Below, one piece after another: positions 23,234 through 34,689 of a DNA stretch of 64,000 nt. This DNA is from Magnolia sinica (taxonomy: Eukaryota; Streptophyta; Magnoliopsida; Magnoliales; Magnoliaceae). Made by a program: the position numbers and the translations under genes. The notes under the pieces are model-generated. The model did not search any database. It was given only the letters and a program-made list of their open reading frames with translations, and was not told the origin of the DNA. Every line of letters begins with the position of its first letter. Positions within the stretch are counted from its first letter, which is position 1. The stretch lies in NCBI RefSeq assembly GCF_029962835.1, contig NC_080587.1, positions 53,287,528 through 53,351,527 of the forward strand, read 5' to 3'.

Positions 23234-23440
23234 CCTCCAGGGTAGAGCCGAGAATCTGAGCGATCCGATAGAGAATGGATCGAAAGATGGTTATGTGGCC
23301 CCCAACGGCTAAGCCTAGCGTCCCCTGAAATGTGCAGACCCGCTGAGATCATCACAGCCACTAATAATGCGTGGGCCACAGCAACAGTAGTTAACCCCAT
23401 GATCGACTCAGCTCCTCTAAATCATCTTTGCTGTCAATGT
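23234..23440 (-). pseudogene. TIP4-like aquaporin pseudogene, internal exon lacking the first NPA
   Basis: The minus frame from 23,400 reads [20 protein letters not shown] then LHISG. At about 23,321 the frame changes and continues [20 protein letters not shown] and AQILGST. In TIPs a GHLNPAV stretch lies between these two segments, so about 20 bp holding the first NPA box have been lost, with a frameshift. The exon is followed by a SINE and then ggctg/gtgagt, a likely donor. An acagcaaag acceptor-like site lies near 23,425. The N-terminal exon was not found. The orientation matches the last exon at 17,332-17,645. Confidence 0.8.
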
Positions 23441-23599
23441 ATAAGAATAAGGAAAAATCATTTTAAAAGAAAACGAGAAATTAAAATAGTGGGCCCAACT
23501 GATGAACGGATTGGATCCCGTCCACGCATCACCGGTTAGCAAATAGTAGACGCGATTCAATGGGAAGCGGATTGGTTGGTGTACCACACACCACCGGCA

Positions 23600-24485
23600 T
23601 TGACCAAGTTCTGTGGGTCCCACTGTAAGATATGTGTTATATCCAAACCGTCTGTCCATTTTTGAGAGATCTTTGTAAAGCATGAGCGAAAAAGTAAGAT
23701 AGATCCAAAAATTAAGTGGACCACACTACAAAATTTAGTGGGGGATTGAACGTCCACCACTAAAACACTTCTTGGGGTCACAGAAGTTTTGGATCAATAC
23801 CATATTTTTTTCATCTTTGTCCACATCTGTGTGACCGTATGAATAGATTGGATGGAAAAAAAAAATGTTGTTGCGGGCCCTAGGAATGTTATAACGGTGA
23901 GAATCATTGTCCCACTGTTATTCGTGGCATAGTGCACTTTAGCTTTCGACGAGAGTCATTTTTGGATTCATGCTCTAAAATGATCTCCGGACGAACGAAC
24001 GGTGTACATATAATAAATACATCATTAGCTGGCGTACGTATTGATGTTAGCAAGTCTGGTGGGTCACATTATGAGATATGTGTTATATCCAAACCATCCA
24101 GCCATTTTGCAAGCTCGTCTTTAAGGGCTTGAGCCAAAAAATAAGGCAGATCTAAGGATCAAGTGGACCGCACTTCAAAAGGCAGCGGGAGATTGAACTT
24201 CTACAATTGAAACCCTTTTGGGCTTTCTGGAAGTTCTGGATTAATATGAAATTTATTTTTCCTTTTCATCCAGGTATTTTTGACATTATGAACAAATTGG
24301 ATGGAAAATAAATATTATGGTGGGGCCTAAGAATTTTTTAACGGTGAAAATCATTACCCGCTGCTATTTTTGGTGTGGTCCATTTGAGCTTTGGATATGA
24401 TTCAGTTTTTTCCTCATGCTCTAAAATGATCTAGAAAACTGAATGATCGGTGTGGATATAATAAATACATCATTGTGAGGCCCAT
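23600..24485. mobile_element. two diverged MITE copies in direct tandem
   Basis: Copy 1 (about 23,610-24,020) and copy 2 (about 24,055-24,485) run in the same order: agatatgtgttatatccaaa, aagtggaccacact, ggattgaac, aagttttggatcaata, ggatggaaaa, taacggtgagaatcatt, catgctctaaaatgatct, ataataaatacatcatt. They are clearly similar but with many substitutions. Each half resembles the arms of the window's other MITEs. There is no coding capacity. Confidence 0.65.
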
Positions 24486-24511
24486 GTAACTTTGATCTCC
24501 TTTGAACTGTT

Positions 24512-24720
24512 CGTCCAACTCAAAGCTCTCGGCGCTCATCTTCGCACGACCCGTGTTTACAGCAGCTATAAAGCTGATGTGTGGTACATCAGCCAATCCA
24601 CTTCCAGGAAGCTGATTGGCTGATGTGCAACACATTAGCTATATAGCACATCAGCTGTATAGCCGGTGTATGTACGTGTCGTGCAAAGACGAGCGCTGGC
24701 GCTCGTCGGACTCTATTGGC
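24512..24720. mobile_element. hairpin (foldback) MITE with nested palindromes
   Basis: The left arm ggcgctcatcttcgcacgac pairs with the right arm gtcgtgcaaagacgagcgc. Inner pairs include acagcagctataaagctgat with cagctgtatagccgg, and acatcagccaat with attggctgatgt around a short centre (ccacttccaggaagctg). Arms are about 85-90 bp with almost no loop. Transcription would give a long imperfect hairpin. No gene is seen. Confidence 0.65.
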
Positions 24721-25790
24721 TCATGGCTAAACATGAAAATGACATCCACTCCGACCATCATACATGCCCTCTGATGTTTAGCCAACAGTCAAAATATTAG
24801 ACTGATCCATGGCTGAAGTGAGCCACACAAGCGAGAAGAAACGAGAGGAGATAACTTTGATTTTCGTAGAAGGCTCACCCAAGTTTTAAAATGCCTGATT
24901 TTTAATATTAATGGATTTTAACCATGTTTGTACTTGGCAAGGGCTAGATTTGGGCCCAAAAATCAGTGGTAACCTTTGTTGTGAGATTAAGGGTGTAAGA
25001 ACACTCAATTAGCCTGATTTTTAGACCATGGCCCACGTGCTGTTACGCCTACATATGCGTGGCCTGGATCTTGTAAGTGTCAGCATTGTCCCTGTGGGAA
25101 CTCATCTGCAGATATGTGTACAGAAAAAGTGATGTATGTGCATTGCAGCTCACCAATTACCTTCTGACCTGTTGCACTCAAATTGGATACATGGAATTGA
25201 ATTCATCCCCTATAGAGTGGGCAGCCTAGCTCACTTTAACCCAGGTCTGGTCTGAGCGTGGTTGAACACAGGCCATTGAGCCAGACATCAGCTTGCACAT
25301 GCCTAAAGGCCTAGAGGTGCACCATCTCAGCCTACTTTATTTAAAATTGTTGATGGGTCAACCAGGACGGATCCCAATTACTCATCTCATGATCTGGGCC
25401 CACCCCAGTTGCAACTATGAGAATAGGGTTGCAATGGACAAGGATGTCCCCCTTGGGGTGGAACTGGGACTACTTTAGTAAGCCCATGGGCGGACCTGGG
25501 CCTAAAGTGGAAGACCATATGTTACTTGAGATGCCGTGGGCCTCAGTCATTTTGTCTTTTTGAGGCTATTTTTGTGATACATGATGCATGGTGGAGCACA
25601 ATGACTGAATAGCCTCGATCGTACATAAAAGAGGGTGGCACTCTGGCTCATGAAGGACACTTTAAAATTGTGACGCGACAGGGTCGAAGCCGTTTCTTTT
25701 GTCGCACGACAGGCCTAAGTTCGGGCTTAGGCTTGTACAAACCTCATCCTACTCCAAGCTCGGCCTATTGACAACCCTCTTTCATTATCA
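24721..25790. other. non-coding stretch, no gene seen
   Basis: Stop-rich in all frames, with scattered MITE-like words (tgggcccaaaaatcagt, gtggcctggatcttgtaagt). I see no inverted ends, tandem repeats or protein-like frames. Confidence 0.5.
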
Positions 25791-25800
25791 TTATAAAGAT

Positions 25801-28416
25801 GGGTCCAGAATACGCTGTTATTAGTTGAACAGAGAGTCCCTAATTGCTTGCTTTTTATTGGTCTACATCAATTGTTTACTCTTTGAAAAACTTAAAAGAA
25901 AAAATATCTGGACCTCAAAATATTATCAAAAAAAATTTAAAAATTTAAAATTTTAAAAAAAAAATGAGAAAAGAAAAAACTTAACTGAAATAGGAGTGTT
26001 TGGATCCTCAATTGAAAGAAATAGTTTCTGGAGCCCTGTTCACTCCCTGCTCTCCCTCTTCTCTCCCAAATTTTCCTATTCTCTCTTAAGATTTCTGTTA
26101 AGCCCAGATTCCGTGAAAGATTCAGATTTTAGATACATGAAAAATGTTTATATTTATCTGGACCGTGATAACATAGTAGTTAGAATTTACAAACAACTCA
26201 ATTTGCTTGAGACGGCTAAACACCCAAGTTTTTATTTTATTCATATAATTTGGTTTTGATTTTATTTGTTCGATGGGATATCTTGATTGTTTATCAGACT
26301 TCTTAGACTTTTTTATGCACTTTTAATGAAAATTTCGTACCATCCTTGGGAAGTGGTCTATTTATTCTAGAAGATGAGCATTCTCCTAAAAAAAAGTGCA
26401 CAAGAAGAATCACCCAAAGTGAAAATACTCTCAAGTGACTATCAAAGACCAATGCAAGTGATGGTTTGAGTTTTTTTTTTTTTTCCTAGTAGGAAGCACC
26501 ACAAAAGTGGAAATGGTATAATTTTGTGACTTGAACATAAACCATCTGCATTTGCATTTAGAGGCATGTTGAAAACATGAACCTGATTAAACATTATTTT
26601 GTTTTTGCATGCTTTCATGGCTTCAAATCACAAGGCCGAATGGATAATTTATTATCTATCATAGGTATTATCCATCATAGGTAAACATAATCTATGGATA
26701 ATTATACTTATAACATATCCATTTTCATTTCTATCAGATTCCACTATTTACTAGAACAATGTCATTTTAGGAATAATGTAGCTTTTCATATCATTGTCAG
26801 TGTCTAATAGGAACTCTTTCATTTTTCCAAAATGATTGTTTGGTTATAAGCTTCATTCTATCCATCTGGGTTAGACAATGTGTTGCTACTTTCTGAATCC
26901 AGTTTTTCCATGCATGAGAACCAAAACATGGATCACTTTTCTCCCAACCGTCCACTCTTTTTTTCGGGTGTTATATAGGATTACTTTTTCCTTTTAAAAA
27001 AGGTGTAAAAATTGTCCAAACTTGAAGAGCTCAAGAGCTAGATTGTGGTGTTTTTTTATATACATATTGGGATCTAGTCCGTAATCATTTCTACTAATTC
27101 ATAGATGTCTCAACTTTTCGCTATGGCTCTAGTTTGTAGCCACTGCTTCAATAGCAATGGCAATGGTACCAATGCTTGCGGCCCCACTATGGATTAAAAC
27201 CATAGTGATAAACTAATAGCTTTTTTTTTAGTTCGTAGTCGTTGCTCATTTTTCTAGTAGTGCTTGGTTTTTTTTTTTTTTTTTTTTTCAAAATGGGAGA
27301 AGAGGGGTTAGTTCTATAAGGGGGAATAACATTGCATCTTGTGTGGATTTTTTGTACTATTTTTTTCCTTTTTAATAATAGTTATACTTCCTTTTTTTCC
27401 CTTTTCGTAGAATCTATGGCTGACATTAGCAAGGATGACATGGACCAATAAATATGTAACAAATAAACACTCCATGTTTTGCTACAAACAGGGGATCCAA
27501 ACTCTTTTCAAATATACTTGTAAAATGAGGTAAAATAAAATATTGTCATTATATTTTCACTTTTTAAAAATCACTATTTTTATAGTGATTACAGGGTGAA
27601 ACAATGTAGTAAAATCATCATCATACTCAAATGTAAGTGACATGAGTAAATTGTCATAACTTATTTACAATCATTTACCATTATCGATTGGGAAACCAAA
27701 TAAGCCCATGTATCTCAAAAAATGTATGAAATACGAAACCACACCACACAAAATAGTGGTGGTTAAACACCCACTATTAAAACTTTTTAAGGTCCACTAT
27801 AGTGTTTTTTCTACCATCTAACCTATTGATAACGTTACAAAGACCTGGATGAAGGGAAAACAATATATAGCAAGTTTATTTCATGGCATGAGCATAAATT
27901 GAAGAATGGCCAGCTGAAGGTAGACCACACCACAGGAAACAGTGGGATAATCGAAACTTTTGTGGCTTGTAACAAGCATTTAACAATGATCATAGATGAT
28001 TGCATCACTTAATGAATGCGCAAAATCACACATACATGTTCCATATTAGCATTCATCCATAACCGCATAGATAACCTCGTCATTGCATGAGTTTAGACCT
28101 AACAGAAATCTTAAGAGAGAATAGGAAAAGCTAGGAGAGAAGGTGAGAGAGAAGAGGCAAAGAAGAGGGAGAGCAGGGAGTGAAGAGGGCTCCAGGAACT
28201 ATTTCTTTCAGTTGAGGATCTGAATACTCTTCTTTCAGTTGGGTTTTTTCTTTTCTCATTTTCTCATTTTTTTTATTTTTCTCTTTTTTTTTATAATATT
28301 TTGGAGTCCGATTGTTTTTTCTTTTAGTTTTTTTAAAAAGTAAACAAGTGACGTGGACCAATGAAAAACAAGCAATCAGGGACTCCCTGTTTGACTAATG
28401 CAGAGGATCCAGACTC
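25801..28416. mobile_element. long-TIR Mutator-like element without transposase
   Basis: The left arm (25,801-26,107) and right arm (28,087-28,416) are inverted copies over about 300 bp: cagagagtccctaattgctt against caatcagggactccctg, and gaaatagtttctggagccct against agggctccaggaactatttc, ending in cttaagatttctgtta. Flanks are tataaagat (25,792-25,800) and tacagagat (28,417-28,425), a 9-bp duplication with two mismatches. The interior of about 2 kb has no recognisable gene. It holds poly-T tracts, a CACTA-like end (tttttctagtagtg, near 27,250-27,263) and MITE-like sequence at about 27,720-27,980. Confidence 0.75.
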
Positions 28417-28460
28417 TACAGAGATTCTTTCTATGGTATTTGGAAATGTTGTTGTAACAT

Positions 28461-28990
28461 GGAACAGATTAGGTGAGACCCCAGCCTCACCCCAGACGGT
28501 GTGGCCCTTACTGTGGGCCCACCTTGATGCATGTATTATGTATCCACGTCGTCCATTGGTTTTTCCAGATCATTTTGGGGCACTATCCCAAAAATGAAGT
28601 AGATCTAATTATTAGGTGGACCATAACATAGGAAACAATGGTGATTGTATGCCTTGCCATTGAAAGCTTCTTATAAGGTGCAACTCACTGTTTCCATAGT
28701 GTTTATTGTCATCTAGTTTGTTGATAAGATCACATAAGCCTGGATGAAGGGGAAAAACAAATATGAGCTTGATTCAGAACTTTTGTGGCCCATTCATGGC
28801 CAATCACCACTATTTCCTATAGTATAGTCTACTTGATAATTGGATTTGCTTCATTTTTTTGGTATAAGGCCTTGGAATGATCTAAAAAATTGGATGAACA
28901 ACATCGATACAAAATACATACATCAAGATGGGCCCCACAGTGAGGGCCGCACTATCTAGGGTGAGTCTGGGATCTCACCTAATCTGCTCC
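28461..28990. mobile_element. MITE with extended inverted repeats
   Basis: The left end ggaacagattaggtgagacc matches the reverse of the right end (ggagcagattaggtgagatc). Inward pairing includes tcaccccagacggtgtggcc against ggccgcactatctagggtga, and gggcccaccttgatgcatgt against acatacatcaagatgggccc. It is about 530 bp and non-coding. I found no convincing target duplication. Confidence 0.7.
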
Positions 28991-29164
28991 TATTATAGCA
29001 AAACTTGGTAATCTCAACAAAGTGTAAATTAATTTAGGTATATTTTTTCAAGATGAGCCCTCTTGATGGGACAATTTAAACATTTTTTCAACATGTGTAA
29101 GCCTTAGTAATCTTAACATTGATACTAAGAGGATTATTTAATATGTGGCATGCACCATAGAATA

Positions 29165-29640
29165 TGGCTTACGGTACCCATTTGATTCGTTGATTACGAG
29201 GGTGGGAATATTGACAACGAGAAATCCACAAGCAGTGGTTGCGTTTATATAGGGAACTTCTTAGTAGCTTGGCATAGCAAGAACCAGAACTCGATTTCAT
29301 TATCTAACGTTAAAGCTAAACATCGTACTCGGTAGTTGCTTCCCTCAATTATTATGGATGAAGCATATGTTGTCAGATTATGGGATTATGGAGGAGATTA
29401 TGATTTTATTATGTGATAATGAAAGTGCAATCAATATCTCTAAAAATTCTGTCCAACATTCTCGGATAAAACACAATGATATCCGACATCATTTTATTTG
29501 AGAGCTTACTAAAGAGAAAGTTATTTCGTTGGAATGTGTCAATTGAGAGACAATTTGTTGATATCTTGAGGAAATCGTACGATGCAAATAGGTTTGAAGA
29601 TTTTAGGAAATCCATCAAAGTATGTGTGATATAGATTGGC
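29165..29640 (+). pseudogene. SIRE/Maximus-like copia RNase H, C-terminal end of pol
   Basis: Plus-strand frames, with stops and a shift, read GGNIDNEKSTSSGCVYIGNF, LVAWHSKNQNSISLSNVKAK, then DNESAINISKNSVQHSRIKH and NDIRHHFI, followed by ELTKEKVISLECVN. These are the standard end-of-polyprotein motifs of copia RNase H. Everything upstream (integrase, RT) is missing, so the element is truncated at about 29,165. The env-like region and LTR on the same strand after 34,457 make SIRE the likely lineage. Confidence 0.8.
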
Positions 29641-29935
29641 TGACAATTTGATGGTTTTGCAAAATATTTGAGGATCTAAGCCTCATAATCTTTTTGTACA
29701 TACATGTTGTGACCTAAAAGTTTCCTAATTTTGGTGTGTCGGGACCATACAGTCCCATTTCTAGTGTGTCAGGGCAATAATGCCCTATGTTATCTGCTCG
29801 ATCAATTCCTGATCAATCTATGCACTTTCATTTGGTCTCGATCGATCGATAGGGTTGTATCAATTGATCGACGACGCATATTTTTGGACAAATGGCTTTT
29901 TAAACCTAGCGTGCTTAGTTTTAGTTGTCATACCC

Positions 29936-32900
29936 TTAACCTGGTATCCGTTTTATTCCATTAGGTCCCGTGGTCCTTACGGTCGAATTCCGACAACCCG
30001 CGACCTGTAGGTTACATTTGCAATGATTCTTAAGTTTCGTCCTGTAAACCCGAACCGATTCGACCCAAAACCTATGCCTTTGCGACCCTATCGTCACTGC
30101 ATTCCAACACTGCGTCTCGTGTGTTAATCCGATTTGTAAATCAAAAGTTGTATGTTGCGCATCATTTGGACCGTTGATCGTGATTGTGAGACCCGTCTAT
30201 TGCATGTACACGTTTCCCTAGGTGATGACATCATCCTATTCCATCATGACCTAGCCTAGCCTATAGCCTACCCTACTATAGCCTAGCCTAGCTAGCAAGC
30301 TCATGATGGCTTTTTTCTTCTCAAAATAATCATTGTTCTACCTATCCCATGTGCCATGATAGCTTTTCTTCCCAAGACCCATGAGTATCTTACAAACTCA
30401 AGATGAGTTTGCTACAACTCCCCATCTCTCTCTCTTTCTCCCTCATTCCTCTCTCTCCCTCCATTTGCAAGGACTTGGGATGTCCCACCATTCTCAGATT
30501 TTCCATCCCCTCTCTCTCTCATTTCCCAACCATCTAGCCCTTGCAATCTCATCTTCACCATTGAAACAACTCCATAGAGCAAGAAGGACCTAGTGTTGAA
30601 GAAAGGAGGAGGATCTAAGAGGTGGGTGTGCATTCTAGGCCAATTTTCTGATTTTTCTTCTTACATTCCATTCTTGGAAGCTTGTAGGACCCACCAATCG
30701 ATGGTGGAGGTCCTCCTTGACTTCCTAGGTGTGGCCAATGGCCCACCTTGTGTATGCATGAGCCATGATGGGGCCATTCTCCATGGACCCCATCATGATG
30801 ATTTTCCTTGATCCATAGTTTGATTGGGTCATCTAGACCCTAGATCCATGGTGGGGATGGTATCCCCACCTCAGATTTTTTATTTTTGGGGCCATACATG
30901 TATAGATCCATGTGTTATCTTGATGAAATATTATGATGTGTGGTTGTGATTGATGGAGAAGGACTCAATAATGGCGGAGCCCTTCTCCTATGGCCGTGAT
31001 CATCTCTCTCTCTCTCTTATTATTTCCCTGATGTGTGTGGCCACCTGGTGTGCCTAGGACGTCCAGACCGTCCAGCAAGGTGGGATGCCCTTACTGTCCA
31101 TTTTCTGGACGTTGGGTGTCCCACTTGCTGTCCATTTGTGACATGCAAGGAGACTTGATGTGGTGTCTTAGTTTGGGGGTTTGTGGGGCCCACTAAGTTA
31201 GGCAACATCATGGTTTATTGGGGGTATTTCCCTTTATCTAGCAAGTTATGGACTGATATGTCCAGAAATATGTTGCTGTTTAGATATTTCTGGGCCATTG
31301 ATTGCTGATTTTTGGTATAGGATTTAACCTTGCATGTAGCCTCTTTTTTTTTTTTCTCCCTATTGAGGGGTGTTTCTTGGAGGTGTGGACTTTGAACCTC
31401 CTAGCAGCCAGCCCTTGGTGGATGCCCTGGGATGGGCCTAAGGTGGGCTGGATGGTCCAAATTTATGGACCGTCCAGTAGCATTATTGAAGGAAAACATA
31501 AATGTTAGCCAGATTTTTGGGATGGTGGGCCACTCGTGTGGACCCCACCTTGTAGTACAATTAAGAGTGCATGCCGTACGCCCATTTTTTCCTGATTTAG
31601 CCAACCCTAGGCTCACTCTAGGGGAAGAATCCAGCAGGACCAGCAACATTCTTTTTCAGCACCTTGTTGTCTAGAATTTGTAATTGTTATTGCAGGTGTT
31701 TATGGACCCCCAACTCACCTCCATTGTGGTCCACCTTGTTGGGATGCACCTTAGGTGCATGTGGACCATCCAAACCATCCATTTTTGGGGCTACCAAAGC
31801 TGGGCCAGCAGCCCACCTGCTGGACGTTCTAGCTAGGCTGACGTCCAGCAAGGGCTGGCCGTCCCTAGCTCTGCTGGCCCACCTTGATGTTTATTTTATA
31901 TCCACGTTGTCCTTCCTCTGTGTGGCCCACTTGGACGTGGTCCACCCCCTGGTGGACATCCACAAGTGGGGCCCACCTTGTATGTTTATATAGCCAGCCG
32001 ACCAGGCCATTAGGGATGCCCAGGCCCACTGGGGACGTCCAGATTTTTGGGATGTTGTTGGACTTGTAGTCCAGCAGTAGCCCCACCTTGTTTTATGTGT
32101 TATGTACACACTTCCCATCTAGTAAGGCCTACTGTAATAATTATGGGCCAGTAGGAAATATTTGTGCACTCAGTTTTACCATCTGTTGGACCTTAGCAGG
32201 CCTAGGAAGTTAGGTGGGCTGGATGTCCAGCAAGGGCCTTAAAATATTCTGTATATAGCTGAAAGTTATGAGGTTGTGAGGCCCACCAGATTGTGAGATT
32301 ATGTACATACACCATGCTTGTATTTCTGAGATTTGGGCTTAATTAATGCCTTATGAGGCCCACCTTTGGGTTGATTTTTGAGGACCATAGTAGGCCAGAT
32401 TTTTAGGATGTCCAGCAAGCCCAAATAATATTGGACGACCACTCTTGAGCCCAGTTTGGTACATGGATTGTTTTCACCTTATGCTGGACCTCGTGGGCTG
32501 AAAATCGGATCTTTGTTACCCATCTATCTTAACCAGTTTTGGGCTAAATTGTAAGGCTTAACTTGGTAAATATTGGATATGCCTTACCTATGTATTTGGG
32601 CTTATGGGCTGCCTATTAGGTTTATCATAATGCATGAATTCGATGGTCATTGTACTTGGGCCATGATTTACCCCTTTTGGGTCTATGTTAATGTATGTAG
32701 GCTTTGGGCCGTTTTCTCAAGGCCCATCATGTGATATAAGATGTATGCATTGCTGCCTATTTCATTTACATGGTTGTATTCGGGCAATGGGCCTTGTCTT
32801 AGCTAAACTCTTTGATGGGTTGCCTTCTTGGGGACAATGGTGGTTGAATGTCCACATTGTTTACCCCCTTAGGCCCCTTTGTTAGGTCCATTCTCATCTA

Positions 32901-34456
32901 TTGATGGTTGAATGTCCACCTTAGACCTTGATTGGGCCCATTCTCACCCATTAGGCACATAGTATTACTTACTTAGGCTTTGTGGGTTACCCCAAATCGT
33001 TGGGCCCCCACTACTATTTATGCTTCCCCGGCCCCATATCTTGAGGAATTGCCTAATTACTTAGACCCAACCTTAGTAAGAGAAGAGTACAACTTCACCG
33101 CATGTTATGTTGTCTTTATGATTCATCCCCATGTGCACCATGTGCCTAGATGCGACTTTGTCATGAGGAGAGTACATTATTGTCGCATGTTATACTTAGA
33201 TACTTTCATAACTCATTCCCATGTGCATCATATGTGTGCTTGAGGAGTGATTGGTCATGGTATATGTCATTGGGCAGGTTGTTATGGGACTCCCTGAGTG
33301 ATGGAGTTGCCCCACATGAGCTCGCTGTATGCACATGGACTGATGTAGGGTTGATTGGTTGATTCGTGCATCCCGCATTTGCATGGCACAGTTATTATTC
33401 GCCCTAGCTTCATCAGGGCCGTAGTCTCCACAGGCACATCGTGGATGGCCAGATTTAGACACCAGAAATGTTTAGTTCTAGCACTGTGGGCATGTAGGAT
33501 GTCCATGGATGAAAGGCTCAGAACCTTTATGGTACCAGGAAATGCTCCAATGTCGAGACCGAGTGGAAAATATGAGCGCTAGTGCCGTTACCATTAGGCC
33601 ACGTTTCTCACTTTATCGTGGTTGGTTGGAAGGGGGTGTGGCCTTTTCCGCCCAAGTGAGGGGGCTATAAGTTAGGCTGAGTTTGACTAGCTCGCAAATG
33701 GTTCCGCTACCGGCGATCCTTGTAGGTGTTGGCTAACCACAGGCAGGTAGTGAGGTCTCTTCTACTCGCTGGGCTGCGCGACTAGGGAGACGACAGTCAG
33801 TGTGGAGTGTATTTGACCCCGGTGATTTTTCAGAGAGGAACTATACTGATACGTGGACATGATATGAAGATGAGCATGATTGCATTGCACATTGCATATG
33901 CCATTTAGCTATATAGGCCCCGCATTGCCTGGCCTTAGGATGACTGATGGCACTCCTGCATGGTATTACATAGCCTTGTTACGGCTGTTGGTATTCATGG
34001 TCTTACCAGCATTTTTCACATAATCTGATATTGCATACTTGGTACCTGTCCCACACACACTTACACCACCCTCTAAGCTTTCAATAAGCTTATGCATGAT
34101 TAATGCGTGTAGGTGATTCTAGGCCGTAGCAGGAGCAAGAGCGTGCTGCGGATCTTCTGGAGTTTTTTCTTTTATAGCCATTGTTTCTTTTCCTTTTGCG
34201 CCTTGTATTGTAAAAGTTTTTATTATTAGTAGATTTTGTGATGATGCTCCTATGGTTATTATCTGTGGTTTATGATCTTGGTTATGCTGATTATGGAGCA
34301 GACTTGTGATTTAGAAATCCTCCTTTGTAGGATCCCAGGATCGGAACCTGGTGAATGGGTGCCAAGAGCCGAGAATGGGGTACTACGGAGAACGTCGGTG
34401 TCGAATTCAGCGATCGAGAATTTTATGAGCCTGATTTTTGAGTTTGGGGCGTGACA
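29936..34456 (+). mobile_element. gypsy (Tekay/Del-type) solo LTR, 4.5 kb
   Basis: It begins TGTCATACCCTTAACC and ends GGGGCGTGACA. Its last 150 bp (gatcccaggatcggaacctg, gagaatggggtactacggag) are the reverse complement of the start of the Tekay LTR at 46,491. Its first 80 bp (gtcgaattccgacaacccgc) match the reverse complement of that LTR's end. Flanks are ttagt (29,931-29,935) and ttagc (34,457-34,461), a 5-bp duplication with one mismatch. No internal domain is present. It splits the SIRE-like element between RNase H and env-like sequence. Confidence 0.82.
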
Positions 34457-34689
34457 TTAGCTTTTATCATTTTGTTTTCTTCTTCTTTTCCCCTCTCGAT
34501 TGCTCGACTCCATCCATCGTCCAACTTCGATTGACCATTGATTTCCTTCATCAAAATTTCGATTCCTTCATTCCATCGACGATTCTTCTCTTCTTCATCA
34601 TCGATTTGGGAATTTTTGTATAGGTAGGTTCCTCTCCATTCTTTCTTCATTTCTTGCATTTTTTGTGTATCATTTTGGTATTTGTTTTG

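Noticed and set aside
34272..34454. Frame at the end of the solo LTR (EPGEWVPRAENGVLRRTSVSN)
   Set aside because: It lies wholly in LTR sequence shared with the gypsy LTRs, so it is not a gene.
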